Shown here piece after piece: positions 1 through 7,413 of a DNA stretch of 32,793 nt. Each line of letters begins with the position of its first letter. The first letter of the stretch is position 1. The stretch comes from JAFGLY01 sp041309225 (GTDB lineage Bacteria > Myxococcota_A > UBA796 > JAFGLY01), in the NCBI GenBank assembly GCA_041309225.1, contig JBFYZZ010000051.1, positions 1 to 32,793 of the forward strand. Reading direction: 5' to 3'. The notes under the pieces were generated by a model. That model was not told the DNA's origin and made no database searches. It was given only the letters and a program-made list of their open reading frames with translations. The position numbers and the translations under genes were made by a program.

Positions 1-713
1 GCGCCCCGAAGCCCGGCGCCCAGGCCCCGGGCCGCGAGCCGTACGGCGGCCCATGCGCCGCCCAGGAGCGCCAGGGAGCCCCGCAGCCCGAGCCCGGGAA
101 CCTTCTCGAGCCCGGCCAGGAGCGCGGCCGATCCCCGCTGGAGGTCGAGCCCGGCGGCGATCACCGCGCCGAACAGGGCGCAGCCCGTGACGAGCAGCCA
201 GGCGCCCGCGACCCCGGTGACCTGCCGGATGCCCTCCGAGATCACCAGCCCCAGGAGCCCGCCCGACGGGAAAGGATCGCCGTCGGGCAGGGCCATCGCG
301 AAGCCCGTGGAGAGGGCCACGAGCGTGGCCACGGCGGCCGTGGCGCGGGCCCACCCGAGCGCCGGGCGCCCCGCGAGGCGGCGAATCAGCGGAAGCGGGC
401 CCAGCAGCAGGCACCAGGAGGTCCAGCCGAGCACCTGGAGGAGCAGGTCGGCGCTCCAGGCCCCCACGCGCCCTCCCCAGTTGGCCACGGTGGTGCCGCC
501 CGCGTGGGAGAAGGAGGGATCCTCCGGGTGGTAGGATGCGAGCGCGAGGGCGAGAAAGGCGCAGACCAGGATGCCGCCCACCCTGGCGGCCTGGCGCCAC
601 ACGGGGGGGCCGGCCGGGGGGGCACGCCCCGCAACGGGCTTCCTCGCGCCGGGCGCCCGTGCCGTGGACTTCTCCTTCTCACGGGGCGAAGCGGTCTTCC
701 TGGATCCGGCCAC
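1..713 (-). CDS. ftsK: DNA translocase FtsK, N-terminal part (cut by window edge)
   Basis: This is the membrane-anchoring N-terminus of the septal DNA pump FtsK, which resolves and segregates chromosomes at division. About 237 codons are present; the linker and motor domain lie beyond base 1. A basic, proline-rich N-terminus of about 38 residues leads into hydrophobic segments. The family signature is visible: SYHPEDPSFSH after the first helix, then NWGGRVGAWSADLLLQ and a GWTSWCLL segment, followed by further helices. The GTG start at 713-711 was chosen because GGAGG lies 5 nt upstream and an in-frame stop lies shortly before it. It is divergent from galE. The 4TM region is recognised from sequence; the motor domain is inferred. 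Confidence 0.85.
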   Translation of the reverse strand, partial: MAGSRKTASPREKEKSTARAPGARKPVAGRAPPAGPPVWRQAARVGGILVCAFLALALASYHPEDPSFSHAGGTTVANWGGRVGAWSADLLLQVLGWTSWCLLLGPLPLIRRLAGRPALGWARATAAVATLVALSTGFAMALPDGDPFPSGGLLGLVISEGIRQVTGVAGAWLLVTGCALFGAVIAAGLDLQRGSAALLAGLEKVPGLGLRGSLALLGGAWAAVRLAARGLGAGLRG

Positions 714-787
714 GGATGACCTCCCGGGGCACGGCCCCCGGTTCCCCTGGCGACAGGGGTTGACGCGTCATGGGTTCCACTTCAACC

Positions 788-796
788 ATTATCACA
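788..796 (-). promoter_or_regulatory. Possible extended -10 promoter for ftsK
   Basis: On the minus strand the AT-richer patch reads TGTGATAAT, one mismatch from the extended -10 consensus TGnTATAAT. It lies about 75 nt upstream of the ftsK GTG. No convincing -35 element is seen at 17 nt, so the call rests on the extended -10 alone. It sits in the 145-bp divergent gap between ftsK and galE. Confidence 0.3.
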
Positions 797-858
797 AGTC
801 GACCCGGCAGGAAAGCGGGGGTTACGGACCGGATGCCCCCCTTGCGTCGGAGGCACCC

Positions 859-1851
859 GTGCAGGGCCGTCGCGTCCTCCTGGTCGGCGGTGCCGGCTAC
901 ATCGGTTCCCACTGTGCGCTCCTGCTGAGGGAGGCGGGAGCCGAGACCGTGATCTACGACGATCTCTCCACGGGCCACGCCGAGGCGGTGACCGGCCGGC
1001 TGGTCCACGGCGACGTCCGCGATCGCGGCCACCTGGCGTCCGTCCTCCGGGAGGGCCGGTTCGACGGCGTGATGCACTTCGCCGCTCGCCTCCTGGTGGG
1101 GGAGAGCGTGGAGCATCCCCTCCGCTACTTCGACACGAACGTCGCCGGCACGTGCTCCCTCCTGCAGGCCATGGCCGACGCGGACCTCCGGACGCTCGTG
1201 TTCTCCTCTTCCTGCGCCGTCTACGGCGAGCCCCGGTACCTTCCCCTCGACGAGACGCACCCGTTCGCCCCCGTGAGCCCCTACGGCCTCTCCAAGCTCA
1301 TGGTCGAGCAGATCCTGGACGCCTGCCGGGAGCGGGAGGGGTTCCGGATCGCCTCCCTGCGCTACTTCAACGCCGCCGGGGCCCACCCCGGGGCGCTCCT
1401 CGGCGAAGCCCACGATCCCGAGACCCACCTCGTCCCGCTGGCCCTCGAGGCCGCGGCCACCGGGCGTCCGATCCGCGTCTTCGGCCGGGACTGGCCCACG
1501 CCCGACGGGACGTGCCTGCGCGACTACGTCCACGTGTGGGACCTCGCCGAGGCCCATCGCCTCGCGCTCCGAGCCCTCTGGGACGGCCATCGCGGACGTG
1601 CCTGGAACCTGGGCACGGGCACGGGCTCCTCGGTGCTGGAGGTGATCGCCGCCGTGGAGCGGGTGACCGGCCTCGAGGTCCGGTGCGAGGACACCGCCCG
1701 GCGCTCCGGCGATCCGCCCGCGCTCTACGCCCAGGCCGAGGCCATCCGGAGGGACCTGGGCTGGAGCCCCCGCCACGCGGACCTCGACGTCATCGTCGAG
1801 CACGCCTGGCGCTGGATGCAGGCGCCCCGGTTCGGCCGCCGCGTGGGCTAG
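859..1851 (+). CDS. galE: UDP-glucose 4-epimerase
   Basis: This cytoplasmic extended-SDR enzyme interconverts UDP-glucose and UDP-galactose with bound NAD, feeding polysaccharide and LPS synthesis. The product is 330 residues, the usual GalE length. The Rossmann motif VGGAGYIG is at residues 9-16, the SSSCAVYG strand with the catalytic Ser/Thr region is near 116-123, and the YxxxK pair is Tyr142/Lys146 (YGLSK). The C-terminal half has the RYFNAAGA and RDYVHVWDLA substrate-domain motifs. The open frame extends upstream to 571, but homology begins at VQGRRVLLVGG. The GTG at 859 has GGAGG 5 nt before it. Its stop codon shares CTAG with the converging barrel gene. A related sugar epimerase specificity cannot be excluded. 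Confidence 0.93.
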   Translation: MQGRRVLLVGGAGYIGSHCALLLREAGAETVIYDDLSTGHAEAVTGRLVHGDVRDRGHLASVLREGRFDGVMHFAARLLVGESVEHPLRYFDTNVAGTCSLLQAMADADLRTLVFSSSCAVYGEPRYLPLDETHPFAPVSPYGLSKLMVEQILDACREREGFRIASLRYFNAAGAHPGALLGEAHDPETHLVPLALEAAATGRPIRVFGRDWPTPDGTCLRDYVHVWDLAEAHRLALRALWDGHRGRAWNLGTGTGSSVLEVIAAVERVTGLEVRCEDTARRSGDPPALYAQAEAIRRDLGWSPRHADLDVIVEHAWRWMQAPRFGRRVG

Positions 1852-3263
1852 TACACGGCGATCAACTGCAGGTGCACGTTGACGTTGTCGAAGTCGCTGC
1901 TCGTATCGCGGCCGCCGACCGACGCGCGCTCGTCCCACCAGACGCCCACGTCCGTGGAGAGCCACCGGTTGAAGGACCAGGTGATGTCGCCCCGGGCGCG
2001 GAGCACGTGGTCGTCGCGGGTGACCTCCCCCCGGAACGACTCGAACCGGTACCCCCCCTCCAAAATGGCACCCAGGGTGGGCGTGAGCAGGCGCTGGTAC
2101 CGGGCGTACACGTGGTCGTAGATCAGGTAGTTCGTGAAGTACACATCCTGGACGTCGCGGACGTACCCGGCCGAGACCTTGGTGGTCTGATCCAGGGCGT
2201 ATTCGCCGGCGACCATGACCAGGAGCCGGTCCACGCCCTCGGGGTCCGCCCCGAACCCCTGCGAGAGATCGTCGTCGACGGACTCGTCGAGGTCCCGGAT
2301 GACGAGGCTCGCCTCATCGAGGACGGACTGTTCGTCCCAGGTGCCCCAGGTCCATCCCCCGAGGACATTGACGTTGAAGCGTTCCGTGACGCGCCCGCGC
2401 AGGCCGCCCTGGACCTTGAGGATGTCACCGTCGGGTTTGCCCGTGTAGATGCCCTTCTCGCCGGGCTCGATCCCCGGGGGTGGCGGGGTGTAGACGAGGT
2501 TGTCGCTCCAGGTGAACCACTCCCAGGTGCCCTCGAGCACGACCGAGGTGCGGGGGAGGAACTGCCACCGGCCGGTGAGGGTGGCCGCGTAGGCGAGCCG
2601 CTCCTGGAGGTCGGTGTCTTCATCGGGGCTGGCGGCCTCCGGGACGGAGTAGTCGTCCCAGGCCACGTAGGCCCCTCCCTGGAACTCGAGGGCAGCGCCC
2701 GGTCGGATCGCGAGGCGGCCGGCGCCCTTCGAGGCGAACCGCTGGAGAAGCGCGCTCGTGCGGTCCTGCGGGGTATCGGGCAGGCTGGTGCTGACGATGC
2801 TGCCGTCGAGGTTCGCCCCGGCCACCGCCTTCGGCAGGATCTGAAGCTTGAACCCCACGTTGCCGTCGCGGTACCGGTCGAGGTTGGTGAGAAGCGGATA
2901 CACGTCCTTCTTGAAGTCCAGGTACTTCTGGAAGTGGTAGGCCGCGGTGGCGTCGAGGACGACGCCCTCGCTCTTGTAGGCGAGCACGGCGGACGGCTTC
3001 ACGACGATGGAGAAGACGGCGTCCTCGTCGGTCTCCTCGCGATAGGCGTTGGAGTCGTACTCGCCCCCCAGGATCACCTTGGGGGCGAGGTCGGCGGCCC
3101 CGATCCGGAGATGCGGCTGCTCAGGCGCCGTGGCCTCGGCCGAGGCGGGCGGAGCGTACATTCCGAGCGCGACGACGACGACCGGGATGCCGACGCAGGT
3201 CACCGGCAGGAGGGGACTCCTGTCGGATCCTCGCGGGAACGTCGGCAATTTCAGCATCCGCAT
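1848..3263 (-). CDS. Outer-membrane beta-barrel protein
   Basis: This is a predicted exported protein of about 471 residues. A hydrophobic stretch (IPVVVVALGMYAPPASA) ends in a signal-peptidase-like site. The rest alternates polar and hydrophobic residues in strand-like runs with many Tyr, Trp and Gly, ending in aromatic positions (LQLIAVY), as expected for an outer-membrane barrel. It resembles the loosely defined family of outer-membrane beta-barrel proteins next to polysaccharide or motility machines. The start is uncertain: ATG 3263, ATG 3257 and GTG 3293 are all in frame and none has a clear ribosome site. It is the last gene of the envelope operon, 108 nt after the preceding stop. If the operon is Glt/Nfs-like, it would fill the place of the GltA/B/H or NfsA/B/H barrels; that is inference. 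Confidence 0.75.
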   Translation of the reverse strand: MRMLKLPTFPRGSDRSPLLPVTCVGIPVVVVALGMYAPPASAEATAPEQPHLRIGAADLAPKVILGGEYDSNAYREETDEDAVFSIVVKPSAVLAYKSEGVVLDATAAYHFQKYLDFKKDVYPLLTNLDRYRDGNVGFKLQILPKAVAGANLDGSIVSTSLPDTPQDRTSALLQRFASKGAGRLAIRPGAALEFQGGAYVAWDDYSVPEAASPDEDTDLQERLAYAATLTGRWQFLPRTSVVLEGTWEWFTWSDNLVYTPPPPGIEPGEKGIYTGKPDGDILKVQGGLRGRVTERFNVNVLGGWTWGTWDEQSVLDEASLVIRDLDESVDDDLSQGFGADPEGVDRLLVMVAGEYALDQTTKVSAGYVRDVQDVYFTNYLIYDHVYARYQRLLTPTLGAILEGGYRFESFRGEVTRDDHVLRARGDITWSFNRWLSTDVGVWWDERASVGGRDTSSDFDNVNVHLQLIAVY

Positions 3264-3371
3264 GCGGCCGTCACGGAAAAATCCGCCTATCACTAACGGG
3301 TTCGCCCGATGCGGGGTAGGCGTGCGGGCCTCCGTCCGCAGGTGTCCGGGTTCCCATGGAGGAGGGGCTCG

Positions 3372-3917
3372 CTACTGGAACTGGCTCACGGGGGGAGGAT
3401 CGGGAATGGTGTCGTCGCCCGCCTCGATCAGGTCTTCGCCTTCCGTGTAGGCCACGCCCGCGTCCACCAGGGACACGGAGGTGGAGCCGGCCTGGCCCGA
3501 GGAACCCCCGCACGTCTCGGCCTCGGCCCGGAACTGACGGACCTTCACGAGCGCGATGGCGATCTTCCGGTACTCGTGGTCCGCGACCACGGTGTCGCCC
3601 GTGGCGAAGGCCTGCTTCATGGTGGTGGCGGAGGTCTCGCTGACCTCGACCAGTGCCCGGATGGTGGCGAGCTTCTTGCTGAGGCACTGGATGCGGATCG
3701 GGTTCTTCTCCCGCTCCGCGGCCTCCAGCATCCGCGCCACCTCCTTGGAGGCGCCGCGCATCTCACCCAGGGCGCCGTCCGCGAAGGCGGCCTTCTCTTC
3801 GGGGGTGCGGGCTGCCTGGGTGATGGCGGAGGCCGTGCCCTGGGCCGCGGCGCCGCCGACCGGGAGGAGGGGGAGGAGCAGGAGCAGGGGGAGGATGCAG
3901 GCGAGGATGCGGCGCAT
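3372..3917 (-). CDS. Exported protein of unknown function, 181 residues
   Basis: No named family is recognised. A clean signal peptide (MRRILACILPLLLLLPLLPVG, cleavage near AAAQ) is followed by a mostly helical, charged region (about 30-130). An acidic, proline-containing tail ends in PPPVSQFQ. Two mature cysteines, in IQCLSKK and ETCGGSSG, could form a disulfide. The ATG at 3917 has GGAGG about 8 nt upstream. It lies between the TonB-like gene (113-nt gap) and the barrel gene on the same strand, so a periplasmic part of the same machine is plausible but unproven. Confidence 0.75.
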   Translation of the reverse strand: MRRILACILPLLLLLPLLPVGGAAAQGTASAITQAARTPEEKAAFADGALGEMRGASKEVARMLEAAEREKNPIRIQCLSKKLATIRALVEVSETSATTMKQAFATGDTVVADHEYRKIAIALVKVRQFRAEAETCGGSSGQAGSTSVSLVDAGVAYTEGEDLIEAGDDTIPDPPPVSQFQ

Positions 3918-4030
3918 CTCAACGGCCTCCGCGACGGGCTTCCGGACGTGGTTTCATGGTAGCACAGGGGTCCCCGGGTGTCCTGCGCGACGTCCTCGCC
4001 GGCACCGCCTCCGCCCCGACGCGCGCCGGG

Positions 4031-5383
4031 CTATCCGGGAGCCAGGATGAACGGGTAGACGACCTCGATCTCCGGGGGGAGGTCGGGGGAGAACCGCCAC
4101 AGCTTGATGCGGTTCATGATGCACTGGCAGAGCTCGGCGTTGCCCGTGGTGTCGGACACGAGCGTGACCCCGCTCACGCGGCCCTTGGAGATGATCCAGG
4201 AGATCTCGATGCGGCCCGAGAGCGAGGGGTTGGACTTGAGCTGCTGCTCGTAGCAGGCCTTCACCTGCCCGATGTAGGTGCCGATCACCTTCTTGACGGC
4301 CGATGGATCGCCACCGGTGACGTCGGCCGCACCGCTCGTGACCTTGCCTCGGACCTTGGTGCCGGGGCCCGAACCCACGTCGGACCTGCCCCCGGCGGCC
4401 AGGGCGAGATCTCCGATGGAGGCGTCTTTACGGGACGTTCCGGTGCCCACGCCGGCTCGGACGGCCAGGGATTCCTGGGTGCCGATCTCGGCGCCGTGGA
4501 CCTCGTCGAGGGCGGTGGCGAGGCTCTGCCCGATGCCCGAGCCCTCGGCGAAGAGGTCCTCGGCGGCGCCGTCGGCCGACTCGCCCCGGGTGCCGATGAG
4601 CTTGAGCAGCAGGGAGCGCTCGAGCACCTCCTGCTCCATGGCCCGCTTCCTGGCGATCTCGGCCGCGGCCTTCTCCTCCTCGGAGAGCTCGCGCTTCGGG
4701 ATCTTGGACTCGGCGCTCTCGCTCTGCTCCTCGCGCTTCTGCTCCTTCTTGGCCTCGGCGCCCGCCCCCTTGTCGTCGGCGGCTTCGCTCTCGTCCTTCA
4801 GCTCCACCTTGACGAAGCGCTTCTGCACCTCGGCAATGGTGACGATGGGCTCCGGTTCCACGCTGTAGACGTAGATGACGAACACGCCCGCGAGGAGGGT
4901 GAAGAGCCCCAGGAAGCCGAGGAAGACGGGATCGTCCTCGTCGAAGAAGCGGGGCTTGAAGCCCTTGTGGACGCTCGGATGGAGGGGCTCGGGCGGGGCG
5001 GGGACGAACTGGAAGAGGACGGTGGTGTTCCCGATGGTGATCTTGCCGCGGTTCCGATCGGTGAGCGGCAGGACCCAGGCCTCCCCGCGGCGCTGCGTGG
5101 CGGGATCCTTCTTGATCTGGTCGAGGTCCGCCACCTGCTGGTCGGTGCCGACCTTGCCGGTCATGCCCGCGAGGATCTGGAGTTCGTAGCGGTCGCCGTG
5201 CGCCGTGAACAGCGGGAATCGGCTGGGGATGTTCGGGAGGTCCAGGGAGAAGGTGGCCTTCGAGGAGGAGCCGATCGTGACCGCTTTGCCGGGATCGATC
5301 CGCTGCTCCTGGACGACCTTGCCCTCCTGGATGATCCCGATGCGGAGAACCTTGATCAGCGTCTGGATGGGGAGCTGTGCCAT
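4031..5383 (-). CDS. FHA-like / TM / AgmX-PglI (TonB-like) C-terminal domain protein
   Basis: The 450-residue product has four parts. Residues about 12-130 form an FHA-like cytoplasmic domain (RIDPGKAVTIGSSSKATF). One transmembrane helix covers about 152-174. A charged Glu/Lys/Ala coiled region and Gly-rich linker run from about 186 to 358. The TonB-like AgmX/PglI C-terminal domain spans about 360-450, with IGQVKACYEQQL, GRIEISWIISKGRV and the RFSP motif. Three cysteines lie in this last domain (377, 419, 421). The layout matches Myxococcus GltG/PglI and NfsG, which span from cytoplasm to periplasm. It follows the ExbD genes by 75 nt. A likely role is to couple the proton channel to periplasmic partners. 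The start is the first ATG of the homologous region; its ribosome site is weak. Confidence 0.85.
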   Translation of the reverse strand: MAQLPIQTLIKVLRIGIIQEGKVVQEQRIDPGKAVTIGSSSKATFSLDLPNIPSRFPLFTAHGDRYELQILAGMTGKVGTDQQVADLDQIKKDPATQRRGEAWVLPLTDRNRGKITIGNTTVLFQFVPAPPEPLHPSVHKGFKPRFFDEDDPVFLGFLGLFTLLAGVFVIYVYSVEPEPIVTIAEVQKRFVKVELKDESEAADDKGAGAEAKKEQKREEQSESAESKIPKRELSEEEKAAAEIARKRAMEQEVLERSLLLKLIGTRGESADGAAEDLFAEGSGIGQSLATALDEVHGAEIGTQESLAVRAGVGTGTSRKDASIGDLALAAGGRSDVGSGPGTKVRGKVTSGAADVTGGDPSAVKKVIGTYIGQVKACYEQQLKSNPSLSGRIEISWIISKGRVSGVTLVSDTTGNAELCQCIMNRIKLWRFSPDLPPEIEVVYPFILAPG

Positions 5384-5458
5384 GCGGGGAGCCAGCGGCG
5401 GGATGGGCGGGGTACGACCGGTCTCGTCATCCGGGGGAGGGGAACGGTTCCCAAGGTA

Positions 5459-5968
5459 TCACCGTAGGAGGCCACCTGTGGAGGAATCCGGGACCGATCC
5501 GAGCACCAGGAAGTGAAAATCTTGAAAACCTGCCTTCTGCGCCGTGTACATGACCTCCCGGAGGACCGAGAACGGCAGGTCCCGATCGCCCTCGAGCAGG
5601 AGCGGCGCGGTTCCTCCCGGCGTCGATCCCGACCGGGCCGCGAGGCGGTCGAGGAGGATGGGCACCAGGCGTCCCTCCTTCATGGAGGCCGGGATCTCGG
5701 GACCCGCCGGGCCCCGTTCGAGCCGGAGGAGGGGGGCGCCGTCCAGGGAGAGGATTTCCCGGGTCACGCGCACCCGCACGTCGCCGGCGAACGGGGCCGT
5801 GGCGGTCGACGTCGGCAGGACGAGGGCCTCGGCCGGCGGAGGGGCCCCCTGGCCCGGTCCCACCAGGGCGAGGAGGAAGATCACGAGGATGACGAGCACG
5901 TCCAGGAGGGACGTGAGCCCGACGTTCGCGACGGGGGCCTCGCGTCGCGGGAATCCCCAGGGCGTCAC
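5459..5968 (-). CDS. ExbD/TolR-family protein (second copy, keeps the Asp)
   Basis: This is a 169-residue inner-membrane stator partner. A short N-terminus is followed by one transmembrane helix (TSLLDVLVILVIFLLAL) carrying Asp23, which matches the protonatable aspartate of ExbD/TolR. A periplasmic domain follows, with the usual ILSLDG and VMYTAQKAGF-type segments. The GTG start at 5968 overlaps the upstream ExbD stop as GTGA and is preceded by GAGGTGG, indicating translational coupling. The open frame reaches further upstream to 6211, but that part is a shadow of the first ExbD gene. It would work with the ExbB channel at 6492-7142. Confidence 0.86.
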   Translation of the reverse strand: MTPWGFPRREAPVANVGLTSLLDVLVILVIFLLALVGPGQGAPPPAEALVLPTSTATAPFAGDVRVRVTREILSLDGAPLLRLERGPAGPEIPASMKEGRLVPILLDRLAARSGSTPGGTAPLLLEGDRDLPFSVLREVMYTAQKAGFQDFHFLVLGSVPDSSTGGLLR

Positions 5969-6483
5969 GGTGCCACCTCGTCGCCTGCAACCCCGGCCAG
6001 CACCGGATCGGGGAAGAGCACCCGGGGCCGCCCCGTTGCGTCGGGCGCGGTGGGATCCTCGCGGCAGGCGTCCATGATCCGCACGATGGCGGCGTAGGAC
6101 ACCTCGGGGGCGGGCAGGATCACGATCCGGCGATCCAGGGGGCGGGCGTCCTTCACCTGCCCGAGGGCCCGGGTGAGGCCGGCCACGTCGTAGGTGGAGG
6201 ACCCCTCGCACGCGCCGTCCGGGCAGGGCAGATCCAGGGGGGCCAGGCCCGCCACCTCGGGGCGGATCTCGAGCCCGGCGCGATCCACCACGATCGTGAC
6301 GTCGGGGGGCGCCCGGTCTCCGGGGCCGGGGGGCACGACCTCGCGGAGCGGCGTCTCGATGGCCGAGACCTGGAGGAACCGGGCCGCCATGAGCAGGAAC
6401 GGCACGAGGAGCGCCATGAGGTTCATGACGGGGAGGAGGTGCAGATCCCCGGCCGGTGGGGGGACGCGGGGAGGCCGGAACAC
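5965..6483 (-). CDS. ExbD/TolR-family protein (first copy, Asp replaced by Asn)
   Basis: The product of about 172 residues has the ExbD layout: a short N-terminus, one hydrophobic helix (LPVMNLMALLVPFLLMAARF) and a periplasmic domain with VTIVVDRAG and a terminal RVLFPDPV segment. The position matching the proton-carrying aspartate of ExbD/TolR reads Asn21, so this copy may be structural and not proton-conducting. A Cys pair (CPDGAC) lies in the periplasmic domain. The GTG at 6483 follows the ExbB stop by 8 nt; its ribosome site is weak and the start is uncertain. Its stop overlaps the next ExbD start. The open frame extends to 7098, but that part overlaps exbB and is a shadow. Confidence 0.82.
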   Translation of the reverse strand: MFRPPRVPPPAGDLHLLPVMNLMALLVPFLLMAARFLQVSAIETPLREVVPPGPGDRAPPDVTIVVDRAGLEIRPEVAGLAPLDLPCPDGACEGSSTYDVAGLTRALGQVKDARPLDRRIVILPAPEVSYAAIVRIMDACREDPTAPDATGRPRVLFPDPVLAGVAGDEVAP

Positions 6484-6491
6484 GGCGTCGA

Positions 6492-7142
6492 CTATGCCGC
6501 CGGAGGGGGCGGGGCCTGCCGGCGACGGGCCGTGAGCCAGTGGACCACCTGCAGCCCGTGGAGGTCCACGTCGGTGAGGATCCGGGTGCTCCGGTGGGCG
6601 ATCACGCCGTGAAGCAGGAGCACCGGGATGGCCACCGAGAGGCCCGCGAAGGTGGTGTACATGGCGATGGAGATGCCGTCGGCGAGAAGGGCGGGTCGCG
6701 CCTCGCCCCCGGCCCCGGCCACCGCGCGGAAGGCCACGATGAGGCCCTGGACGGTGCCGAGCAGGCCCAGGAGGGTGGCCACGTTGGCCAGCATGGGCAG
6801 GTAGGCCGTGCGTCGCGTCAGGTCCGGCTGGACCTCCAGGACGGCCTCCTCCACGGCCTCCCGGATCTCGACCTCGGTCCCGTCGGCCTGGAGCAGGCCG
6901 ACCTTCACGACCCGGGCCATGGCCGCCTCGGGCCGCTCGGCGCACAGGCGCAGGGCGAGGTCGATGTTGCCCGCCGCGAGGAGCTTCTGAAGCTGCGCCA
7001 CGAAGGCCCGGGTGTGGAGATCGGCCCTGAGGAAGACGTAGACGAGCCGCTCCGCGGCGATGGCCATGGCCACCACGGCGATCGCCAGGATGAGCCACAT
7101 GAAGAGGCCACCCTGCTGCATCGCCTCGGCGAAGGATGACAT
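6492..7142 (-). CDS. ExbB/TolQ/MotA-family proton channel protein
   Basis: The 216-residue inner-membrane protein has three transmembrane helices near residues 12-33, 115-140 and 158-180, with a cytoplasmic loop between the first two. The LLGLLGTVQGLIVAF and AMYTTFAGLSVAIP motifs of TM2 and TM3 carry the conserved threonines that line the proton path in ExbB/TolQ. With the two downstream ExbD proteins it would form a complete stator using the proton motive force. ATG 7142 has a GAGG site 6 nt upstream. In Myxococcus the comparable set is AglR/Q/S. Ordinary TolQ is less likely because tolA, tolB and pal are absent here. Confidence 0.92.
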   Translation of the reverse strand: MSSFAEAMQQGGLFMWLILAIAVVAMAIAAERLVYVFLRADLHTRAFVAQLQKLLAAGNIDLALRLCAERPEAAMARVVKVGLLQADGTEVEIREAVEEAVLEVQPDLTRRTAYLPMLANVATLLGLLGTVQGLIVAFRAVAGAGGEARPALLADGISIAMYTTFAGLSVAIPVLLLHGVIAHRSTRILTDVDLHGLQVVHWLTARRRQAPPPPAA

Positions 7143-7178
7143 CCGGGACCTCGGACGCGCTGCGCCCCGTGGGGGTAC

Positions 7179-7406
7179 CTAGAACGGCTTCTCGTCGATG
7201 GAGCGGACGATTTTCGGGAGGAAGGACTCCCGGAGCTCGAGCGTGTAGTCGGAGTTCAGGTTCTGCCGGGTGATGACCATCATCACCTCGGGTTTCTGGA
7301 CCTTGCCGATGACCGTGATGCCCTCGAGCTTCATGACCCGGCCTTGAGCCTGGGCGGAACCGGGGAGGGCGAGGAGGAGGACGAGGACGAGGGGACGGAG
7401 GCGCAT
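7179..7406 (-). CDS. Small exported protein of unknown function, 75 residues
   Basis: A signal peptide (MRLRPLVLVLLLALPGSAQA) leaves a mature part of only about 55 residues. It begins GRVMKLEGITVIGKVQKPE and ends with FLPKIVRSIDEKPF. It lies 7 nt after the TPR lipoprotein gene and 36 nt before exbB, all co-directional. The ATG at 7406 was chosen over the longer open frame (to 7769) because of the clean signal peptide and an AGGA site; the upstream part is a shadow of the TPR gene. No domain is recognised. Position and export suggest a periplasmic part of the ExbB/ExbD/TPR machine. Confidence 0.72.
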   Translation of the reverse strand: MRLRPLVLVLLLALPGSAQAQGRVMKLEGITVIGKVQKPEVMMVITRQNLNSDYTLELRESFLPKIVRSIDEKPF

Positions 7407-7413
7407 GGGGTTC

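Noticed and set aside
187..763. Small open frames in the first 800 bases
   Set aside because: They are shadows of the partial ftsK reading frame, which carries recognisable 4TM-domain motifs.
760..790. Possible galE promoter from TTGACG
   Set aside because: No acceptable -10 lies 16-18 nt downstream; the nearest CATTAT is 21 nt away.
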